DNA of 15,669 nt from an uncultured Muribaculaceae bacterium (GTDB lineage Bacteria; Bacteroidota; Bacteroidia; Bacteroidales; Muribaculaceae). Within the stretch, counting starts at the first letter, position 1. Every line of letters starts with the position of its first letter. The notes beneath the pieces were generated by a model. It saw nothing but the letters and a program-made list of their open reading frames with translations. It made no database searches and was not told where the DNA came from. The stretch spans positions 1-15,669 of the forward strand of contig CAJUMI010000057.1 in the NCBI GenBank assembly GCA_910587545.1. The letters run 5' to 3'. Made by a program: the position numbers and the translations under genes. Below are positions 14,272 through 15,669 of this stretch, piece by piece.

Positions 14272-15063
14272 TCAAAAAGCGTAACCGAATCCTATGTTGA
14301 CATAGACCGGATACATATTGAATGTAATTGTTTTAAAATCACTCTTGAATATATTGTTGAGCCCCCATGACAATTCGCCGCACACAATCAGATGTCTGAA
14401 CGCTTTCCAGTCGACACCGGCCTGCAGACCGGCCTGAAATGTGCGGAGATCGTCAGAAAAATCGTACGTAGCCTGATTGTCATCTTCGAAGACTACTTTA
14501 TTTCCCGTCGGATTATTCTCGCGGAGATAGCCGTCATACACATGGCCGGAAAAGTCTTTGCCTGTGACAAACGACACATACGGACCGGCATGCAGGGCAA
14601 CGCGCCGGGATACATTGAACGCTGCCGAGACAGGGACGGTCACCATGGTCTCTCTGAACTTTGTCTTAACATGTCCGGTCCAATTGCCTTTGAGACGTTC
14701 GCCGCCGTCGCCGAGGATCTCCATGCCGTAGTTCTTGACGCGCGCACCGGTTTCCATAGACTTTGTTTCAAGGCGGACACCCACAGTGACGCCCCACTTT
14801 TTATCCTTGCCAAACCATTTTTTCACGTTGCCGCCTATAGACAGGTTGACCGACGGATTAAAACTTTCGATCTCGCGTATCTCCCGGGGAAGAGGGATTG
14901 GCGTGGCTCCACCGATGCTCAGACCCGCACGTACATCGTACTCGAGTCCCATCAGGCTCGATTTGATTATGCCAGGGGTCCGGTCGCTCAGGGCTGCTGC
15001 GTCGATGACTGACAACAAGGCCACAGCGAGGAGTATGAATATTCTGTAATAAAAGCGTGACAT
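14272..15063 (-). CDS. Outer-membrane beta-barrel protein (porin-like)
   Basis: A 263-residue exported protein. The N-terminus MSRFYYRIFILLAVALLSVI followed by DAAALSD is a good signal peptide with likely cleavage around residue 24. The rest alternates in the pattern of membrane beta-strands (YDVRAGLSIGG, NLSIGGNVKKWFG, WGVTVGVRLETKSM, VTVPVSAAFNV, VALHAGPYVSFVTG, FQAGLQAGVDWKA) and ends VYVNIGFGYAF, the typical C-terminal phenylalanine signal for barrel insertion. It fits the small PorT/OMP_b-brl-like proteins of Bacteroidota; no substrate can be named. I chose the ATG at 15061-15063 because it gives a clean signal peptide and a 22-base gap; an ATG at 15094-15096 would overlap the upstream gene by 11 bases. 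It is the middle gene of the envelope operon. Confidence 0.82.
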   Translation of the reverse strand: MSRFYYRIFILLAVALLSVIDAAALSDRTPGIIKSSLMGLEYDVRAGLSIGGATPIPLPREIREIESFNPSVNLSIGGNVKKWFGKDKKWGVTVGVRLETKSMETGARVKNYGMEILGDGGERLKGNWTGHVKTKFRETMVTVPVSAAFNVSRRVALHAGPYVSFVTGKDFSGHVYDGYLRENNPTGNKVVFEDDNQATYDFSDDLRTFQAGLQAGVDWKAFRHLIVCGELSWGLNNIFKSDFKTITFNMYPVYVNIGFGYAF

Positions 15064-15085
15064 AGTCGGAAGCGTGTTATTATTT

Positions 15086-15669
15086 TCAGTCTTCATTAAA
15101 TTCAATCACAAGTTCGTCGACCATGAGCACACTGCCCGGAGCTCCCTCAAACGATGCTCCGTCGGCACTCGAGGCACAGACGATCGCAAGGTTATAGTCT
15201 CCGTTTGACAACTTTACGGGATCGACAGTCTTGCCGGGGCGGAAAACGAACGGAATGTCAAATTCTTTCCAGCGGTCGGTCGGATGCGTATCGGTTACTT
15301 CGGCTGTAGCAAGAATTTGAGGATTGTTGATGTCGAGGGTGTTGTTGCCGTCGAGAGAGGGTTTTTCGTCAGTGGCTTCATAAAACACTGCATAAAGAGC
15401 AAATTTGTCGGTGCGGCCTTCTACGGGCGAGAGCCTACCGGGTGCCGATTTGTCGAGACGATAGAATACATCGCCGGCCGTGTATCTGAAATAGCCCCTG
15501 AACCGACCTGGCACATGATCAAAAGGCACGCCGAATTTTGTCGCGCTCAGCGGATCTGTCAGCGCGTTGAGTGTCACAAACTGACCGAGGAAAAGATTTC
15601 CGGCGGCCAACGGTTTATTAAGAGCTTGTTTAAAAACGATTGTTAACAGAAGTGAGTTTTCGGAGAGTA
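15086..15669 (-). CDS. PCMD-domain protein, cut by the window edge (C-terminal part)
   Basis: Only the C-terminal 193 or so residues are in the window; the frame is open to the last base, so the start lies outside. The visible part matches my picture of the PCMD domain (putative carbohydrate metabolism domain) found at the C-terminus of Bacteroidales surface lipoproteins: FKQALNKPLAAGNLFLGQF, LSATKFGVPF, FRGYFRYTAGD, RWKEFDIPF and a final SVLMVDELVIEF strand, a jelly-roll, carbohydrate-module-like layout. The natural binding partner is unknown. A TTG at 15608-15610 could pose as a start, but the codons upstream of it continue the same domain. It is the first visible gene of an operon with the barrel protein (22 bases) and the lipoprotein. 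Confidence 0.82.
   Translation of the reverse strand, partial: LSENSLLLTIVFKQALNKPLAAGNLFLGQFVTLNALTDPLSATKFGVPFDHVPGRFRGYFRYTAGDVFYRLDKSAPGRLSPVEGRTDKFALYAVFYEATDEKPSLDGNNTLDINNPQILATAEVTDTHPTDRWKEFDIPFVFRPGKTVDPVKLSNGDYNLAIVCASSADGASFEGAPGSVLMVDELVIEFNED

Overview
The window looks like chromosomal DNA of an anaerobic gut Bacteroidota, order Bacteroidales and most likely near Muribaculaceae. The evidence is several promoters of the Bacteroidota type (TTTG, about 19-20 bases, then TAnnTTTG), no obvious Shine-Dalgarno sequences, a NigD-like lipoprotein, a PCMD-domain protein, a CE7 esterase with the N-terminal extension usual in Bacteroides, and a short RsmI paralogue next to a WalJ-like hydrolase. 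The genus is an inference; no ribosomal gene is present.

Left part (1-5100): about 340 bases without a recognisable gene are followed by a tRNA-Leu(CAG) on the minus strand with its own terminator and -7 box. Divergent to it on the plus strand lie rpiB (sugar-phosphate isomerase), a 697-residue membrane-anchored SurA/PpiD-like periplasmic folding factor with a textbook promoter, a striking intergenic hairpin, and a tightly spaced pair of an RsmI-like methyltransferase and a metallo-beta-lactamase-fold hydrolase of the YycJ/WalJ type.

Middle part (5130-9180): a secreted CE7 acetylxylan esterase-like hydrolase, a second large intergenic hairpin, a NigD-like lipoprotein, and a two-gene unit of an ECF sigma factor followed after 5 bases by a 415-residue protein. 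That protein has a cytoplasmic N-terminus, one inner-membrane helix, a long low-complexity linker and a C-terminal outer-membrane-type beta-barrel. If the reading is right, one polypeptide would bridge both membranes and could pass a signal from the outer membrane to the sigma factor. This is the most interesting system in the window.

Right part (9200-15669): a ComF-type phosphoribosyltransferase on the minus strand, a divergent small membrane protein of unknown function whose promoter almost touches its start codon, and the minus-strand pair rsmA-mgtE (16S rRNA dimethyltransferase and magnesium channel), whose end overlaps the small gene convergently. Upstream of rsmA, and separated from it by a strong terminator, is a minus-strand envelope operon: a PCMD-domain protein cut by the window edge, an outer-membrane beta-barrel protein and a large lipoprotein. 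No CRISPR array, insertion sequence or phage gene was seen.
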